A DNA stretch of 64,000 bases from positions 3,001,392 to 3,065,391 of the forward strand of contig JAINUG010000085.1 in the NCBI GenBank assembly GCA_029706075.1, written 5' to 3'. This stretch comes from Aldrovandia affinis. Its lineage: Eukaryota > Chordata > Actinopteri > Notacanthiformes > Halosauridae. Position numbers and translations under genes: made by a program. Positions 60,821-64,000 of this stretch are shown one piece after another. A model generated the notes under the pieces. The model saw only the letters and a list, made by a program, of their open reading frames with translations. It was not told where the DNA came from and made no database searches. How positions within the stretch are numbered: position 1 is the first letter of the stretch; every line of letters begins with the position of its first letter.

Positions 60821-63800
60821 ACATTAAATATAGTAATGTAAAAGTGACCGCTAGTCCTTAAATCTGTCATCCGCAGAAAATATCGTCATTGCTTTTCATA
60901 TCGCAGAGACATGATTAAATACAACTCTCCTTTGACAAAGCGTGTTGCTGTCTATTTTCTAATGATAGCACATTATCAAGGTAGAAAAGCCATCACAGAA
61001 AAACGCTTTCGCACAGCGCAAGTACGCGGCAGTCGGATTTCGAGTGAGGGATAAACCTATGGGATCACTTAGTGCAGGGGTCCTTACCTCCTTACCGTAA
61101 CGCTCCGATGCACCGTAATATGTGTAGTCACTAAGCAAATGTGAAAGGGAGGCAGGCCCATTCTCCGAGCGTGGATTTTGCCCCAAGTGCTGCAGACGCA
61201 GTTTGTGCTGAGATGAGCATGCAGACCGGGACTTACTGGTGCAGCACTTTATTCAGCTGATTCCCTGAGCGAAGCATATCTCCTGGCCTCCACAAATGGA
61301 CTTGCTACAGAGAGCGTGGATGGGCAAATCTTTCAAGTAAATATTCTTTCCATCACAGACTCCCATTCCTGCCTTCAAACCTCTTTGTTAAAGGAGAAGT
61401 GAAGTATCTCGGCCATTAGAACCAGGGGAACCGATCTGGTCTGTACTGACACTGATGCCACATAAATAAAGGTCTGTATTGCAGGGCCAATGAAAGGCAC
61501 TGAGAAATGTACGAGGACTCGTCCTAAAATGGACACCAATGTAGCGTAATGAGGTACTGCATTACCGGCCTTTAGGATCGATATCTGCGGTTCAGATCTG
61601 TGTATACCGTTGAGTGGAACAATTATACAACAATAATATTGTTTTCTCCTTAAAATAAGTGGTGCATTCAGCCATCTACCTGCTGTGGCTTTTGAGGATG
61701 GATTTGAGGGAAATAATCTGCACGTTTGGGGAGTTTAATGTTCTATTCATTACTTTTATAAGACTGTAAACGTCCCCATTTGCAGTGTATTAAAATGGTC
61801 TGGAACATTGGTTGTCAGATAAAATTGACAACGTGCAGGGACCCAAGGCATCAGTCTTGGAAACAAATAAACTGTGACAGTGCTTTCTAATCATACTCAT
61901 GCTATTGTTCAAGTGTCCTGAAGGACACAGAATCGATATTCCAATTACAGGTAGATGCCAATTCCAAAGCTGCCCAACATCAGTCAGTACATTTATAAGA
62001 AAGTGTCCCATCGGCTTTGTATTCTCGTCATTTCCCCCATGCCATCTCTTATTAAGCTTGAAACTCAAATAAATATGTGTTAAATCAATAATACGCTATC
62101 ACATTTAAAGTGGAAACTATCCATATCTGTGTTCATTGATAACAAAGTAACAAAGAGAGTTGAATGTTTTTCCCCACTACGCAAGCAACCTGAGATGTCT
62201 GCTGTACAATTGTACTATTTTATTTCATTCTGACTTGTAGACCAGAATGGTTCCACTTTCAGGCTTTTGTACAGCCATGTGTTTCTCACTATAAGGGCCT
62301 ATCTCATTACTGTTGACTACAAAGAAGAGTATTTATCAAATTATGAGTAAAGACAACTTCCTATCTAATTAATTTGTACATAAAGCCGAAGGACAAGATG
62401 GCTTCTTCCCACATTAACTAGACTCAAAAGCTATGCCAGAATACCAGAATAGTCCCATTGTATGAATAGAACACCTTATAGAATTAAATTCACTCAGCGA
62501 AAGTCTAACAACTACTTGGACAAATTTTCTGTTTACTTTCCACTTCGTCTTTTATTCAGAACCTAATCCAGTGTCTGAATGGGAATGAAAACCTCCATTA
62601 TGTGTTCCCACCGCTGTTCCTGTTTGCACCTGGACTGTAATCAGCAAAATAAATATTTGTTTTTACAAGAGAGGCCATAAGGGGATAGAAGCGAGGATAT
62701 AAGAACATATCAGATTATGCACAATAATAGTAGTTATGCCTATGCCCATTCAGCAAGTGTCCTGATCCTGTCATTACAGGACTGACAATAATAATAAAAA
62801 TAATGTGGCAAGATTAGGGGTGTGGGGTTTCCACGCAGCTATGATCAATAACAAAACCTTGCATACAAAGGAGAAATTCAAAACAAACGTGTTTTATTGA
62901 GGGAATTAAACAAAGGGAAGGAGGGGGATGCAATAAAGTCCAATCTGTAATCCTTACTTGTTGTCAAAAGTCTGTAGTCCAATGGTTGGTTTCGATAGAG
63001 TACACGAGTCAGGTTTTCTGCTCACAATCCCATTCAAGGCACGAGGGTGGAGCCAGCCACCGTCACATAACGCCCCTCAATTACATACCCCTGGACTTTC
63101 TTCAGACGGTTGCCACAATAATAATAATTAGTAAAAAATAAAAGTTATCAATGTGTGAGAGATTTAGTAGAAGAAAAAGCCCTGAATAAGAATACGCTTA
63201 CAACAGCTTGGATCCCTAATAAGAAGAAGAAAAAGAAGAAGCATACTAGTCAGGTGTTTTCAGTAGCAGCAAGTTAGCAATGGCAATGGCTCATCTGACC
63301 CAGCAATATTTGTACATTTTAATGATGTGAAAATGTTGGTTATGGTTTCATAACTGGAGATAAGAGTGGTAAAAAAGGAAGTGACATGAAATAAAACAGG
63401 ATGTGACTGACAGGTATTGATGTTGTACCTGTATTTCTCAACAAAAATGTTTTTAAAATGATGCCAACTTACAACTAAACTCTCAGCAATAAATTTCACA
63501 GAAACTGAACAAGCACTGTTCCGAAGCAAGGCTACCCATATTTTCTTACATTTGTTCAAGTAACTTTCAAACTCAAAAACATAAATCATTACCCTAATGA
63601 CTGAAGCATAAAGAATGCTCAAAGACACAAGGGTAAAAGAGCAGAGTTAATGTTACTGGTACAGGCACAGTGCTTTTTGATTGTATTTTCTTCATGCTGC
63701 TGTCCTGTTGGTTTTATATCTAGCAGAGTGGTTCTTAGCCATTTGAGGAATATCCAGGAAGAGAGGGATAATCTAACTAGATATCAGTCTGTAATAGATT

Positions 63801-64000
63801 TGAGCGTGTGCCATTTCATTTTCTTAATTTGATAGCTGGCACATCTAGCTCCATGCAGTCGGTTTGTAAAGGTCACTTTGGGGATTGACGATATGAAAAA
63901 GCATCAGCCGTAAACGGCCTATTTTCCTTTTTTATTTGTCTGTTCAGCAAATCTAATTCCACTTGTTTTGATCTGCGAAACAGTTTCAAGGGAGCCGTAT
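60821..64000. other. Unique noncoding sequence, no gene seen
   Basis: No gene is supported. The block 60,880-61,200 has several CpGs, and the block 61,520-61,800 has homeodomain-like motifs. 62,880-63,120 is flanked by AATAATAAT-type runs and might be part of an unrecognised repeat. 63,215-63,240 is GAAGAAGA-rich. The longest ORF (63,260-63,628, minus, 122 codons) has no recognised domain. Confidence 0.5.

Noticed and set aside
60402-60861. 141- and 132-codon ORFs as genes
   Set aside because: They overlap in different frames over what may be a SINE. No domain is recognisable.

Overview
This window looks like vertebrate nuclear DNA, most probably from a ray-finned (teleost-type) fish. It is AT-rich and gene-poor and holds long dinucleotide microsatellites. 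It also carries fish-type interspersed repeats: two tRNA-headed SINE families, Tc1/mariner remnants, a Rex1/L2-like LINE 3' tail and a long terminal-inverted-repeat DNA element. No open reading frame exceeds about 210 codons. I found no intact protein-coding gene, no convincing spliced coding exon, and no tRNA, rRNA or CRISPR locus. The ORFs that exist are explained by microsatellites, SINEs, a minisatellite, transposase remains or GC-rich patches.

Layout. 1-4.57 kb is unique sequence with a CpG-rich patch at 3.42-4.06 kb. 4.57-6.38 kb holds a GA microsatellite next to a 1.65 kb element with inverted repeats of about 330 bp. 6.4-10.4 kb is unique, with a conserved-element-like block near 7.04-7.4 kb and one SINE (family A, about 8.21-8.58 kb). 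10.48-11.25 kb is a decayed Tc1-like element. 11.3-23.6 kb is mostly unique, with a local tandem duplication at 19.03-19.39 kb. 23.68-24.76 kb holds a TG tract, a Tc1 deletion derivative and a minus-strand family B SINE. 24.8-29.3 kb is unique. 29.39-29.64 kb is CpG-rich and is followed by a clean 553 bp Tc1 deletion derivative at 29.98-30.53 kb. 30.6-39.3 kb is unique, with GA and CT tracts. 39.33-39.67 kb is a second family A SINE with a 15 bp target-site duplication. 39.7-49.5 kb is unique, with an AC tract and a MITE-like repeat. 49.55-49.93 kb is a 16-copy 24 bp minisatellite. 51.69-52.03 kb is a plus-strand family B SINE with a target-site duplication. 52.54-53.29 kb is CpG-rich. 53.57-54.03 kb is a degenerate TG-rich tandem repeat. 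57.40-57.57 kb is a LINE 3' tail, 60.33-60.37 kb an AT tract, and 60.45-60.82 kb a possible third SINE type.

Much of the remaining sequence has the texture of a developmental gene desert: stretches of TAATTA/ATTAAT-type homeodomain-like motifs in otherwise ordinary, low-repeat DNA. I infer that it may contain conserved noncoding enhancers of a distant developmental gene, but this cannot be shown from a single sequence and I could not identify the locus. I found no clear new multi-gene system. The observations most worth follow-up are the long-inverted-repeat element, the CpG-rich patches without a recognised gene, the codon-phase minisatellite, and several enhancer-like blocks.
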